From Nocardia crassostreae (GTDB lineage: Bacteria; Actinomycetota; Actinomycetes; Mycobacteriales; Mycobacteriaceae): a stretch of DNA of 64,000 nt. The DNA is taken from the NCBI RefSeq assembly GCF_001613405.1, contig NZ_BDCH01000002.1, positions 32,727-96,726 on the forward strand, written 5' to 3'. The position numbers and the translations under genes were made by a program. Below, one piece after another: positions 9,268-19,971 of this stretch. Position 1 is the stretch's first letter, and every line of letters begins with the position of its first letter. The notes under the pieces were generated by a model. The model did no database searches, was not told where the DNA came from, and worked only from the letters and a program-made list of their open reading frames with translations.

Positions 9268-9342
9268 AACCCCGCCGAGTCCGGTAACAACGAGGGGTCC
9301 GGACCCGGCGGGGTTCGCTGGGGTTTCAGGGGCTTGCCCCTG
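9268..9342. terminator. Double hairpin between the yiaA-like gene and purL
   Basis: The first hairpin pairs AACCCCGCCG (9268-9277) with CGGCGGGGTT (9306-9315) and TCCGG (9280-9284) with CCGGA (9299-9303), with a 2/2 internal loop. A second, CAGGGGC-TT-GCCCCTG, occupies 9327-9342. The elements separate two convergent genes and could stop transcription from both sides. Confidence 0.7.
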
Positions 9343-9359
9343 AGAGTTACGAGAGTTGT

Positions 9360-11654
<2,295 letters not shown>

Positions 11655-11850
11655 GGGAATACCAGAGTCCTTTCGGCCGGGCAGGCGGAACCGAGTGCCG
11701 GCGTTGCTAGGAAGTCGGCGAGATACAGCGGTGAGTCTAATTGCCGCCTAATCAGCGCCTTCGCCCACCCGCGAGTGTGTTCGGGAGCACACCGCCAGCA
11801 CACCGCCGTGCGTTTAACTCCCGGTGGGGACGGGCAGCTACGCTTCACCC

Positions 11851-13110
11851 GTGAGCGATCGATCCGGGCTTGCGGATCCGGCCGAGCCCGTGACCGCGCA
11901 AAAGGGGAATGCAGGGCTGACGCCGCAGCAGCGGAAGTTGTTGCTGATCGCGGTGGGGCTGTTCGTCGCCTCCGCACTCGTCAGCTATTTCGCCAAGTTC
12001 TGGCACGGGTACATCGATCTCCAGGTGTACCGCAATGGCGCTCGCGCCTGGCTGGACGACAAGGACCTGTACGGGCCCATGCCGCAGGTGTTCGGCATCG
12101 GGCTGCCGTTCACCTATCCGCCGCTGGCGGCCCTGTTCTTCGCGCCGCTGGCGATCATGTCGCTACCGGTCGCCTCCTGGGCGGTGCTGGCGACATCCAT
12201 TGCCGCGCTCGGCATCACGCTGTGGGTGGTGCTGGACCGGCTGCGGCCGGGCATGGACCGGATCACGCGGCTGTCGCTCGTGATCGGCGCGGTGGCGCTG
12301 CTGCAGCTGCTGGAACCGATCCGCCAGACCTACGGGTTCGGGCAGATCAATCTGGTGCTCATGGCGGCCATCACGCTGGATTGCCTGGTGCGCAAGCCGT
12401 TCTGGCCGCGCGGCATGCTCATCGGCATCGCGGTGTCGGTGAAGCTGACCCCGGCCGGGTACCTGCTCTACTTCGTGCTGCGCAAGGACTGGAAGGGCGC
12501 GATCACGCTGGTGCTGTCGGCCATTGCCGCAGTGGGCGTGGGATTCGCGGTCTTCCCGAAGGATTCGGTGCAGTACTGGTTCCACACGCTGACCGATACC
12601 GGGCGCATCGGGCCGCCGTACTTCGCGGGCAATCAGTCCCTCAAGGGCTTCGCCTTCCGGCTCGGGGTGTCCGATTCGGCGGCGACGCTCATCTGGGTGA
12701 CGCTCTCGCTCATCGCGGTGGCGCTGGCGGCCGTCTGGATGAAGCGGCTGTTCGAGGCCGGGGCGGACGCCGCCGCGCTCATGGTGAATGCCGCTGCGGT
12801 GCTGCTGGTTTCCCCGGTGTCCTGGTCGCATCACTGGGTGTGGATCGCGCCCGCCCTGATCGTGGCGGCCGATGCCATCGCCCGCGGCCGCCGCAGCCGG
12901 ATCTATCTCGGCACGGTCGGCCTGGCGGTGGTCATGTTCGCCATCGGCCCGCAGTGGGTGCTACCGCACAATTCCGATCGGGAACTCGACTGGTCGTGGT
13001 GGCAGCAGCTGCTCGGCAGCAGCTATGTGCTGTTCACCCTGGGCATCTTCGTGGCCGCGGTGCTCACCTATCACCCGGCCAAGGCCGTCACCGCGGCGCA
13101 TCCGGGGTGA
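11851..13110 (+). CDS. GT87-family polyprenyl-phosphate-dependent mannosyltransferase
   Basis: This 419-residue multi-spanning protein has about ten helices and the layout of GT-C enzymes of family GT87 (PimE relatives), which add alpha-1,2-mannose to glycolipids from polyprenyl-phosphomannose. Typical features are the conserved acidic region after helix 1 ([14 protein letters not shown]), the [15 protein letters not shown] segment, the FGQINLVLM segment and the GNQSLKG loop. The GTG at 11851 is preferred over an upstream GTG at 11824, although neither has a clear ribosome site. The 3' end overlaps the convergent aminopeptidase gene by 23 bp. The exact acceptor (phosphatidylinositol mannoside, lipomannan or another glycolipid) cannot be read. 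Confidence 0.85.
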   Translation: MSDRSGLADPAEPVTAQKGNAGLTPQQRKLLLIAVGLFVASALVSYFAKFWHGYIDLQVYRNGARAWLDDKDLYGPMPQVFGIGLPFTYPPLAALFFAPLAIMSLPVASWAVLATSIAALGITLWVVLDRLRPGMDRITRLSLVIGAVALLQLLEPIRQTYGFGQINLVLMAAITLDCLVRKPFWPRGMLIGIAVSVKLTPAGYLLYFVLRKDWKGAITLVLSAIAAVGVGFAVFPKDSVQYWFHTLTDTGRIGPPYFAGNQSLKGFAFRLGVSDSAATLIWVTLSLIAVALAAVWMKRLFEAGADAAALMVNAAAVLLVSPVSWSHHWVWIAPALIVAADAIARGRRSRIYLGTVGLAVVMFAIGPQWVLPHNSDRELDWSWWQQLLGSSYVLFTLGIFVAAVLTYHPAKAVTAAHPG

Positions 13111-14407
13111 GGAACGCGGCCAGGGCCGCGGCGTAGGCGGGAACGTCCGCCGCGCCCATCATTTCGCGCGCGGAGTGCATGGCCAGCTGCGCCGCGCCGA
13201 CATCCACGGTCGGCATGCCGGTGCGCGCCGCCGTCATGGGCCCGATGGTGGATCCGCACGGCAGATCCGCCCGATGGACGTAGCGCTGCAACGGCACATC
13301 GGCTTGCGCGCAGGCCAGCGCGAAGGCGCCCGCGCCGGTCGCGTCGGTGGCGTAGCGCAGGTTCTGGTTGACCTTCAGCACGGGCCCGCCATTGACCTCG
13401 ATGCGGTGCATGGGCTCGTGCCGGTCCGGATAGTTCGGGTGAGTCGCGTGCGCCATATCGCCGGAGGCGCAGACCGATCCGGCCAGGGCGGCCAGATATT
13501 CGGCGCGGCCGCCGCCGCGGGTCAGCACGATGCGTTCGAGCACCGTGGGCAGCAGCCCGGATTGCGCGCCGTGGTCGGACTGGCTGCCGACCTCCTCGTG
13601 ATCGAACATGGCCAGCACGGGCACGGCCACGCCCGGTTCGTCGATGGCGGCCAGGAAGGCGCGCAGTCCGGTGTAGCAGGTGCCCTGATTGTCCAGTCTG
13701 GGCGCGCTCACCAGATCCAGATCGCGCCCGATCAGCTTGGACGGCACCAGATCATGGGTCATGAGTTCCCAGCCGAGCACGGCATTCGGCTCGATCCCGG
13801 ACCGTTCGGCTATGAAGGCCATGAACGAGCGCGGTTCCCCGCCGATCCCCCACACCGCATTCACGTGCCGCTGCGGGTCGAGGGTGACCCCGCGCCGGTC
13901 CTCGGACAGGTGGATGGCCAGCTGCGGCACCCGCAGGATGGGTTCGTCGATGCGAATCAGCCGTTCCCGCACCATATTTCCGTCCCGCACCGAGAGCCGT
14001 CCGGAAATGCCGAGGTCCCGGTCCAGCCAGGAGTTGAGCCAGGCCCCGCCGTAGGGTTCCAGCCCGACCATCTGCCAGCCCGCCACCGCCGTATCGGGGT
14101 GCTGCTTCACTCGCAGATTGGGGCTGTCGGTGTGCGCGCCGACCACGCGGAAGGGCGTCGCCTGCCCGGTGCGGAAACCGGTGGGCGCGCCGGGCCCGCC
14201 ATCGGCCCAGGCCACCAGCGAACCGCCGCGCACCACGTAGTAGCGGCCCGCGCTGCTGGAGGGCCAGGACGCGGATTCGGAGAGTCTGGTGAAGCCGTGG
14301 TCGTCGAGTTCCGCGGCGACGGTGCGGCACACGTGGAACGGCGACGGGGAGGCATCGATGAATTCACACAGTCCGGCGGCGGTAGCGGTGGTCTCGGCAA
14401 CTGGCAT
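13088..14407 (-). CDS. pepC: M18 family aminopeptidase (PepC, Rv0800-like)
   Basis: This cytoplasmic zinc aminopeptidase removes N-terminal residues, usually acidic or hydrophobic, from peptides. The 439 residues fit the M18 family. Metal-site motifs are visible: [10 protein letters not shown] (first His/Asp), [11 protein letters not shown] (Asp-Glu-Glu) and a late AMHSAREM histidine. The corresponding gene in M. tuberculosis lies between purQ and purL, as it does here. An ATG at 14407 opens the frame. The last 23 bases overlap the end of the convergent mannosyltransferase gene. Confidence 0.92.
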   Translation of the reverse strand: MPVAETTATAAGLCEFIDASPSPFHVCRTVAAELDDHGFTRLSESASWPSSSAGRYYVVRGGSLVAWADGGPGAPTGFRTGQATPFRVVGAHTDSPNLRVKQHPDTAVAGWQMVGLEPYGGAWLNSWLDRDLGISGRLSVRDGNMVRERLIRIDEPILRVPQLAIHLSEDRRGVTLDPQRHVNAVWGIGGEPRSFMAFIAERSGIEPNAVLGWELMTHDLVPSKLIGRDLDLVSAPRLDNQGTCYTGLRAFLAAIDEPGVAVPVLAMFDHEEVGSQSDHGAQSGLLPTVLERIVLTRGGGRAEYLAALAGSVCASGDMAHATHPNYPDRHEPMHRIEVNGGPVLKVNQNLRYATDATGAGAFALACAQADVPLQRYVHRADLPCGSTIGPMTAARTGMPTVDVGAAQLAMHSAREMMGAADVPAYAAALAAFLTPDAPR

Positions 14408-14550
14408 GCCGCAATCCTAAGCATTCTCAGTTCAGTTTCTTCCGATCCGGTTGCCCAATCCGCGGGCGCGCCCGGTGACCACTTCGGAAACGTCTGGGAA
14501 ATACAGCAATTCACAGACTGGTAATAACCAGCTTTCGGTGCGGGCCCGGT

Positions 14551-15000
14551 TCAGGCGCCGCGGGCCAGCTCCGGTGCGGCCTCGGCGACCTGTTCCAGCA
14601 GGCGCACCAGCTCCAGATAGTCCTGTGCGCCCAGGCACCCGCGCAGTTCAGCCTCGGCGCGGACCTCCTCGGCCCGCACCTCCTCGACGAGCTCCACGCC
14701 GCGGCGGCTCAGGCCGATGAGAATGCGACGGCGGTCGTCGGCGGCGGCGACCCGGAAGATGAGACCGCGTTCGGCCAGGTGATCGGCGTGCCGGGTGGCG
14801 GAGGAGGGCGGCAGCTGAGCGCGCGCGGCCAGCTCGCTCATGGTGATGCCGGTATCGGGGGACAGATTGGTCAGCATGCACCATTGATCGGCCGTCAGTC
14901 GCCTGGCGCATAGTGCCGCGTCAAGGTGACGAAGCCAACTGCGTTCAGCGGCACGCAGCGCCCGATGCAGCGTGGAAATGCCACCTAGAATTGTCGCCAT
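14551..15000 (-). CDS. MarR family transcriptional regulator
   Basis: This 149-residue winged-helix DNA-binding protein has its MarR core at residues 35-105: LTADQWCMLTNLS, then the recognition region ITMSELAARAQLPPSSATRHADHLAERGLI, then the wing with DRRRILIGLSRRG. The C-terminus is rich in glutamate and predicted helical for dimer contact. It is transcribed divergently from the amide-binding protein gene with only 47 bp between the starts, so it probably controls that gene and itself from this shared region. The effector is unknown; short amides are a guess from the neighbour. Confidence 0.88.
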   Translation of the reverse strand: MATILGGISTLHRALRAAERSWLRHLDAALCARRLTADQWCMLTNLSPDTGITMSELAARAQLPPSSATRHADHLAERGLIFRVAAADDRRRILIGLSRRGVELVEEVRAEEVRAEAELRGCLGAQDYLELVRLLEQVAEAAPELARGA

Positions 15001-15047
15001 ATTTCCCGCCCGTCAAATCACAGCTCGAACGAGGGGAAGACTAACCG

Positions 15048-16130
15048 ATGACCCCGTTCGGCGGGAATCCCGAAAACAGTATCGAGGTCCTCAACATAGT
15101 TCCGCAGCAAGGACCGGGCGGTATCTTCGCGCCCTCCTGCGAGGCCGCCATTTCTCTGGCGGTGGAAGAAATCAACGGCGGGAGCGGAATTCTCGGACGG
15201 GAATTGCGGGTCACTCACCTGGACGGCGGGCGCGAACCCGCGGAGGTGGCGCGGGAGGTCTCGGCCCTGCTGGCCACCGGCATGGTGCACGCCATCACGG
15301 GCTGGCACACCTCGGCCGTGCGCCGGGCGGTCACCCAGGCCAATGCCGGGCGGGTGCCCTATCTGTTCGCCACCGATCATGAGGGTGTGGACCACCCGCC
15401 ACCTGGACTTTTCCTGGTCGGCTCGGATCCGGGGCGGCAGATTCTGCCCGCGCTGCGCTGGCTGCGCCGCGAGCTGGGGGCGCACCGATGGGCCATTATC
15501 GGCAACGACTACGTGTGGCCGCGGCGCACCGCCGAGGTGGTGCGGACCGAATTGGCCGATCGCTACGGGGCATTGGAACCGGCGCTGCCGCTGGAGCGGT
15601 TCGTGCCGCTGGGCACCGCGGATTTCGCCGACTTCCTCGCCGATCCCCGGCTGGACGGCGTGGACGGGGTGATCGTGCTGCTGGTGGGCGCGGATGTGGC
15701 GCGGTTCAACAAGCAGTTCGCCCGGTTCGGGCGTGATGAGCGGCAGCTGCGGGTGAGCCCGGCGGTGGACGACAATGTGCTGCTCGGCGCGGGGCGCGGG
15801 GCCAACCGGAATCTGTATGTGCCGTCGAGTTTCTTCGTCAACGGGCCGGAGGGGCGTGAGCAGGCGGAGCGCTATCGACGGCTGCACGGCACGTTCGCCC
15901 CGGCGCTGACCAACTTCAGCAATACCGAGTACGAAGCACTGCACACGCTACGGGCCATGGCGAAGGCCGCCGGATCCCTGGACGTCGGGCGGGTGCATGC
16001 GGCCGTTTCGGAGGCGACTCTCGAAACTCCCTCGGGCGGAATTGGTTTCGACGGCAACCAGGTGGTGCGTCCGACCTATATCGCCCGCGCCGAGGGAGTG
16101 GAGTTCGAGATCCTCGACCGAATTTCCTAA
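15048..16130 (+). CDS. AmiC-like cytoplasmic amide-binding protein
   Basis: This 360-residue protein has the type-1 periplasmic-binding-protein fold of the branched-chain amino acid/AmiC/urea receptor family. It runs from [12 protein letters not shown] through two Rossmann-like lobes, with recognisable pieces such as [16 protein letters not shown] and ATDHEGVDH. There is no signal peptide or lipobox, which favours a cytoplasmic ligand sensor like Pseudomonas AmiC over a transport receptor. GAGGGG lies about 11 bases before the ATG. No amidase, urease or transporter gene is adjacent. The divergent MarR gene is the only clear partner. It converges on purQ with a 4-bp overlap. Confidence 0.8.
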   Translation: MTPFGGNPENSIEVLNIVPQQGPGGIFAPSCEAAISLAVEEINGGSGILGRELRVTHLDGGREPAEVAREVSALLATGMVHAITGWHTSAVRRAVTQANAGRVPYLFATDHEGVDHPPPGLFLVGSDPGRQILPALRWLRRELGAHRWAIIGNDYVWPRRTAEVVRTELADRYGALEPALPLERFVPLGTADFADFLADPRLDGVDGVIVLLVGADVARFNKQFARFGRDERQLRVSPAVDDNVLLGAGRGANRNLYVPSSFFVNGPEGREQAERYRRLHGTFAPALTNFSNTEYEALHTLRAMAKAAGSLDVGRVHAAVSEATLETPSGGIGFDGNQVVRPTYIARAEGVEFEILDRIS

Positions 16131-16804
16131 GCGGAGACGAGGGCGTCGAGCACCGAGAAGAACATCCCCAGCCCGTCGTCGCTCGGTCCGGTGAGCGGTT
16201 CGGTGGAGTGTTCGGGATGCGGCATGAGGCCGACAATGCGACCGCTGGCCGAGGCGATGCCCGCGATATCGCGCTGCGATCCATTGGGATTGCCGCCGGT
16301 GTAGCGGAACACCACGCGGCCCTCGCCCTCGAGCTCGTCGAGCACGGTGTCGGTGGCCTGGAAGCGGCCCTCGGCGTTCTTGACCGGAATCAGGATCTGC
16401 GCGCCCGGCTCGTAGCGGGAGGTCCACGCGGTATCGGTGTTCTCCACGGTCAGCCACTGATCGCGGCACACGAAGTGCAGGCCCTCGTTGCGGGTGAGCG
16501 CACCCGGCAGCAGCCCGGCCTCGCACAGGATCTGGAAGCCATTGCAGATGCCCAGCACCGGCATGCCCTTGCCCGCGGCCGCCACGACCTCGCCCATGAC
16601 CGGCGCGAAGCGCGCGATGGCCCCGGCCCGCAGGTAGTCGCCGTAGGAGAAGCCGCCGGGCACGATGACCGCGTCGACGCCCTTCAGATCGGCGTCGGCG
16701 TGCCACAGGGCGACGGCCTCGCCGCCCGCGAGCCGCACCGCGCGCGCGGCATCGACATCGTCGAGCGTGCCGGGGAAGGTGATGACTCCGATGCGTGCGC
16801 TCAC
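16127..16804 (-). CDS. purQ: FGAM synthase glutaminase subunit PurQ
   Basis: This class I glutamine amidotransferase supplies ammonia to PurL. The 225-residue protein shows the oxyanion loop [14 protein letters not shown], the nucleophile elbow GICNGFQIL and the catalytic His-Glu in MPHPEHS. Its GTG start overlaps the TGA stop of purS by four bases, so PurS and PurQ are coupled and made together. The sequence matches M. tuberculosis Rv0788. Confidence 0.97.
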   Translation of the reverse strand: MSARIGVITFPGTLDDVDAARAVRLAGGEAVALWHADADLKGVDAVIVPGGFSYGDYLRAGAIARFAPVMGEVVAAAGKGMPVLGICNGFQILCEAGLLPGALTRNEGLHFVCRDQWLTVENTDTAWTSRYEPGAQILIPVKNAEGRFQATDTVLDELEGEGRVVFRYTGGNPNGSQRDIAGIASASGRIVGLMPHPEHSTEPLTGPSDDGLGMFFSVLDALVSA

Positions 16805-17034
16805 AGCCGGACGACCTTCCAGTCCTCGATAACCGTATTGGCGAGCAGCGATTCGGCGATCTGCTCGAGTTCGGCGTCGCTCACGTCATCGGCAACGTCG
16901 AGTTCGAATCGCTTGCCCTGCCGCACATCCGAGATTCCGGGGTGCCCCAGGCGCCCCAGTGCGCCGACAATGGCCTGGCCCTGCGGATCCAGGATTTCGG
17001 CCTTCGGCATCACCTCGACAACGACACGTGCCAC
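16801..17034 (-). CDS. purS: FGAM synthase subunit PurS
   Basis: PurS is the small subunit that bridges PurL and PurQ for ammonia transfer. I place the start at the GTG at 17034, giving 77 residues, because GAGGAG lies six bases upstream; longer readings have no support. The chain reads [17 protein letters not shown] and continues through [16 protein letters not shown] to EDWKVVRL, the complete PurS fold. It is the first gene of the purS-purQ pair, whose promoter must lie in the 154 bp before the divergent MBL gene. Confidence 0.95.
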   Translation of the reverse strand: MARVVVEVMPKAEILDPQGQAIVGALGRLGHPGISDVRQGKRFELDVADDVSDAELEQIAESLLANTVIEDWKVVRL

Positions 17035-17188
17035 GCGTTGCTCCTCAGCTGGTGGGGCGGCGCCCGGGCCTACGGCTGGCCGAGCGGGGGTTCCGCTGAT
17101 CAGGGTAGTTGAGGGTGGTTGCGCGCGTGCCGCCGGGTCACGCCGGTCGTGGTGTGCGACACACCGCCCGAGGACTACCGTTGCGGAC

Positions 17189-17833
17189 ATGCGCATAGCC
17201 CATTTCGGACATTCCTGCATTCTCGTGGAGTTGAACGGCGCGAAGATCCTTTTCGATCCGGGCACCTTCTCGCACGGCTTCGAGGGCATTACCGGGCTGG
17301 ACGCCATTGCCATCACCCATCAGCATCCGGACCACATCGACCCGAACCGCATCGCCAAGCTGATCGACGGCAATCCCCAGGCCAAACTGCTCGCCGATCC
17401 ACAGACCGCGGCGCTGCGCGAGGAGCCGTGGCAGGCAGTCCACGCGGGAAATGTCTTGAAAGTCGGAAATGTACAGATCACCGGCGGCGGCGGGCGGCAT
17501 GCCGTAATCCATCCCGAAATCCCGGTAATCGACAACACCGTCTTCCAACTCGGCACCCCGGAGGATCCGGCCCAATTCGTCCATCCCGGCGATTCCCTCT
17601 GGGTGCCGCCCGTCGATGTCGGCGTACTGGCCATCCCCGCCGTGGCCCCCTGGATGAAGATCAGCGAAACGGTGGATTACCTGCGCGCGGTAAACCCCCG
17701 CACCGCCTTCCCGATTCACTTCGGCATCATCGCCCCGGAAGCGCAGGGCATCTATTTCGGTCGTTTGAACGAAATGGCCCCCGCCGGAACCGATTTCAAG
17801 GTCATCGAAGCCGAGGACCACACCGAGTTCTGA
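17189..17833 (+). CDS. MBL-fold metallohydrolase (Rv0786c-like)
   Basis: This 214-residue metallo-beta-lactamase-fold protein starts at the ATG at 17189. The metal motif is THQHPDHIDP (HxHxDH), with further ligands likely in GRHAVIHPE and PIHFG. The simple sheet-only start (MRIAHFGHSCILVE) is that of UlaG-like hydrolases. M. tuberculosis has a homologue beside purS/purQ. It faces away from purS and its stop abuts the convergent gene remnant with no gap. The substrate is not known. Confidence 0.88.
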   Translation: MRIAHFGHSCILVELNGAKILFDPGTFSHGFEGITGLDAIAITHQHPDHIDPNRIAKLIDGNPQAKLLADPQTAALREEPWQAVHAGNVLKVGNVQITGGGGRHAVIHPEIPVIDNTVFQLGTPEDPAQFVHPGDSLWVPPVDVGVLAIPAVAPWMKISETVDYLRAVNPRTAFPIHFGIIAPEAQGIYFGRLNEMAPAGTDFKVIEAEDHTEF

Positions 17834-18320
17834 TCAGGACGCCCGGCCCAGCGTGATGCCCGGCGCCTGACGGAGACCGTCCACGGCGTGCAGGATCAGC
17901 TCGAGCCGGATGCCGTCACCGAAATCCAGCCGCAATGGCGTGGGAGTGACTGCCACATTGAAGGTTTCGACCGTCGCGGACCAGCTCGCCGTTCGTCCGG
18001 AATAGGCGTACTGCGAGAGCGACACCGAGGGTTGAACGCTGCATCGTCGGCGGTGTTCACCGGGCGCTCGCCACCCAGAGGTTGATCGGTGAGCACGAAT
18101 GACCAGTGGTCGGCAGTGATGAGTTCCTTTGTCCAGTAACCGGTCCGGCCGATGTCATCTGCGGCGGCGACCACACGGGTCGGGGCGGCTGGATCACGGC
18201 CGGTCAGCGGTTACCGATTGCGTGGCGGCCGTATGTTGTTGCGGCCCTCCACCACACACCGAGACTGAAGCTGGTGGCGGCGACGGGGACGAAGCTGAGC
18301 AAGGCGAGGACGGTCAGCAT
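17834..18320 (-). pseudogene. Decayed small membrane-anchored protein gene (two apparent frameshifts)
   Basis: The ATG at 18320 has GGAG six bases upstream and encodes a 38-residue peptide with one membrane helix (LTVLALLSFVPVAATSF), ending at a TGA at 18204. Good coding sequence resumes in another frame (roughly 18207-18035, including YWTKELITADHWSFVLTDQ). It shifts again near 18028 to a frame containing NVAVTPTPLRLDFGDG and a stop at 17834. Read together, these give one anchored, probably secreted protein of about 150 residues. I do not recognise the family. It follows the 108-residue gene by 16 bp. Three separate tiny genes or sequencing errors are alternatives. Confidence 0.5.
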
Positions 18321-18336
18321 GGTGCGCTCCTAGATG

Positions 18337-18663
18337 TCAGGGACGGGCGATGCCGTGGATGAGCGTTGTGAAAGTGGCTGCCTCCCAGGGATTTGTCTCT
18401 ACGCCGGGGGGAATCGCGTCGAGAAGTGGGGCGTAGGCGAGGCTTCCGGAGCCATGGTGGCCGGTGGCCCGCGCACTGGCGAGCACTGCGTGGATGACGA
18501 GGGCATACGCTTCGGGGCGGGGGGCCACGAGCGCGGTTCCCGAGTCTTCGAAATGCCGTAGCAGGGACTCGATGGCGTTGATTATGTCGGTCAGGACGCG
18601 TATTTCGAGGTCGCGTGCCGGATCCGGGGTGGGAGTCGAGGCAGGGTGGGGAAGGTCGGGCAC
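18337..18663 (-). CDS. Uncharacterised 108-residue protein divergent from XRE regulator
   Basis: I do not recognise this protein. The GTG at 18663 is preceded by GGGAGG nine bases away, a good site; longer readings start within the promoter gap. The chain begins with a proline-rich segment (residues 1-17), then a helical region (IRVLTDIINAIESLLRHF), and ends with WEAATFTTLIHG. No signal peptide or helix long enough for a membrane was seen, so it is probably cytoplasmic. It shares a 191-bp divergent promoter region with the XRE-DUF5753 gene, which suggests that regulator controls it. Confidence 0.65.
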   Translation of the reverse strand: MPDLPHPASTPTPDPARDLEIRVLTDIINAIESLLRHFEDSGTALVAPRPEAYALVIHAVLASARATGHHGSGSLAYAPLLDAIPPGVETNPWEAATFTTLIHGIARP

Positions 18664-18854
18664 TGGTGGAAACCTCCCGTGATCGGGCGGGGATGCGTTG
18701 TGTCGCCCAGGACAGCACGGCACCTCGCCAACCTCGGTACGATCGACGGGATCCGCTGAAGAAACCGCGTTTCCCCAGCACCGTTTCCATAATCGGCGCA
18801 GAATATTTCCATTTCCTGCGATCCGGCGTTCCATCTACCGAGGGGTAACCAGCG

Positions 18855-19748
18855 ATGGCCGGTGAAGACAGCACGCTGCCACGACGACAGCTCGGGCGAT
18901 TTCTGCGCCAGTACCGCAAGAAGATCGGGCTCACGATGGCCCAGGCGGCTCAGCTCGTGGAGATTGGAACGTCCACCCTGCACCGCATCGAGAGGGGCAC
19001 CGCTGACAAGGTTCGGCCGCGCCTGATCGAGCGCCTGTGCGAGATCTACGAACGGTCCAACGCCGAGAAGACCGCGCTGAAGCAGCTCGCAGAGCAAGCT
19101 GCCGCCGAGACCTGGTACCACGAATTCAGCGATCTGCTTCCTGACCACTTCGACGACTACGTCGGACTGGAAGCCTCGGCTCGACAGCTGATTTCCTATC
19201 AGGAGCTGGTACCGGGCTTGCTACAGATCGAGCAGTACGCCCGGACCATGATGCACGACTACACACCGGCCACATCCGACCGAGATATCGAACGCCATGT
19301 GGCCCTGCGGATCAGGCGGCAAACCATTGTCAGGCGAAGGGCCGCACCGGTCGAACTCGACGTCGTCCTACACGAGTCCGCACTCAGGCGAGTCGTGGGG
19401 AGCCCCAAGATCATGGCGAACCAATCGCGGCACTTGGCCGATGCGAGCACGTGGCCCAATGTCGCGATGCGTGTGCTGCCGTTCACGGCGGGTATCCCGA
19501 TGGGCATGCTGCCGGGCCCCTTCGTGATCTTGGACTGCGGATTCGACAGCAAGGGGCGGCCTGTGGAGCCTACTGTTGTGTATGTCGAGAGTGTCATCAC
19601 CGCACACCTCTACTTGCAGAAAGAAGCCGACGTAGAGCGCTACAGGGCAGTGTCAGCGGCATTGCACGCGGCGGCGCTGGATCCGGTGGACACTCGAGCA
19701 CTGCTGCGGAGTCTCGCGAAGGAGTACGAACTGTGGGCAGAAACCTAG
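18855..19748 (+). CDS. XRE family regulator with DUF5753 effector domain
   Basis: This 297-residue DNA-binding protein is of the type abundant in Nocardia and Streptomyces. The N-terminal helix-turn-helix lies at residues 11-65 (GRFLRQYRKKIGLTM, then QLVEIGTSTLHRIERG). The DUF5753 domain fills residues 90-285, including the characteristic YQELVPGLLQIEQYAR and the late VVYVESVI. GAGGGG precedes the ATG by about 9 bases. The next gene, a DUF397 protein, overlaps its end by 16 bp, so the two form the usual regulator/small-partner pair. In studied actinomycetes such pairs (WhiJ/BldB-type) affect development and secondary metabolism; the role here is inferred. Confidence 0.9.
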   Translation: MAGEDSTLPRRQLGRFLRQYRKKIGLTMAQAAQLVEIGTSTLHRIERGTADKVRPRLIERLCEIYERSNAEKTALKQLAEQAAAETWYHEFSDLLPDHFDDYVGLEASARQLISYQELVPGLLQIEQYARTMMHDYTPATSDRDIERHVALRIRRQTIVRRRAAPVELDVVLHESALRRVVGSPKIMANQSRHLADASTWPNVAMRVLPFTAGIPMGMLPGPFVILDCGFDSKGRPVEPTVVYVESVITAHLYLQKEADVERYRAVSAALHAAALDPVDTRALLRSLAKEYELWAET

Positions 19749-19945
19749 CCGGTGTCTCGTGGTTCAAAAGCAGCCACAGCCAAGGGACTTCGGAGTGTGT
19801 CGAGGTCGCATGGCTCGATGATGGAGCTGTTGGACTCCGGGACTCGAAGGACCCGGCGGGCCCCGCGCTGATCTTTTCTCCCGCCGGGTGGTCTGCGTTC
19901 ACCGCGCTTGTGATCGCCGGGGGTCCCGGCCGGTCGGACGCCTGA
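19733..19945 (+). CDS. DUF397 domain protein
   Basis: This 70-residue partner follows the XRE-DUF5753 regulator. The GTG at 19733 is preceded by AGGAG eight bases upstream, inside the end of the regulator gene. The DUF397 core is complete: WFKSSHSQGTSECVEVA, then GLRDSKDPAGPALIFSP and the W-x-A-F stretch of GWSAFTALV. The family's role is thought to be antagonism or modulation of the paired XRE protein. It ends 26 bp before the convergent MMPL gene. Confidence 0.88.
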   Translation: MGRNLAGVSWFKSSHSQGTSECVEVAWLDDGAVGLRDSKDPAGPALIFSPAGWSAFTALVIAGGPGRSDA

Positions 19946-19971
19946 GGCCGACCGGCGAGTGCCATCTCGGG

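Noticed and set aside
14408..14550. Possible small gene between pepC and marR
   Set aside because: The 143-bp gap has no frame with a ribosome site. It is slightly AT-rich and is best read as the pepC promoter.
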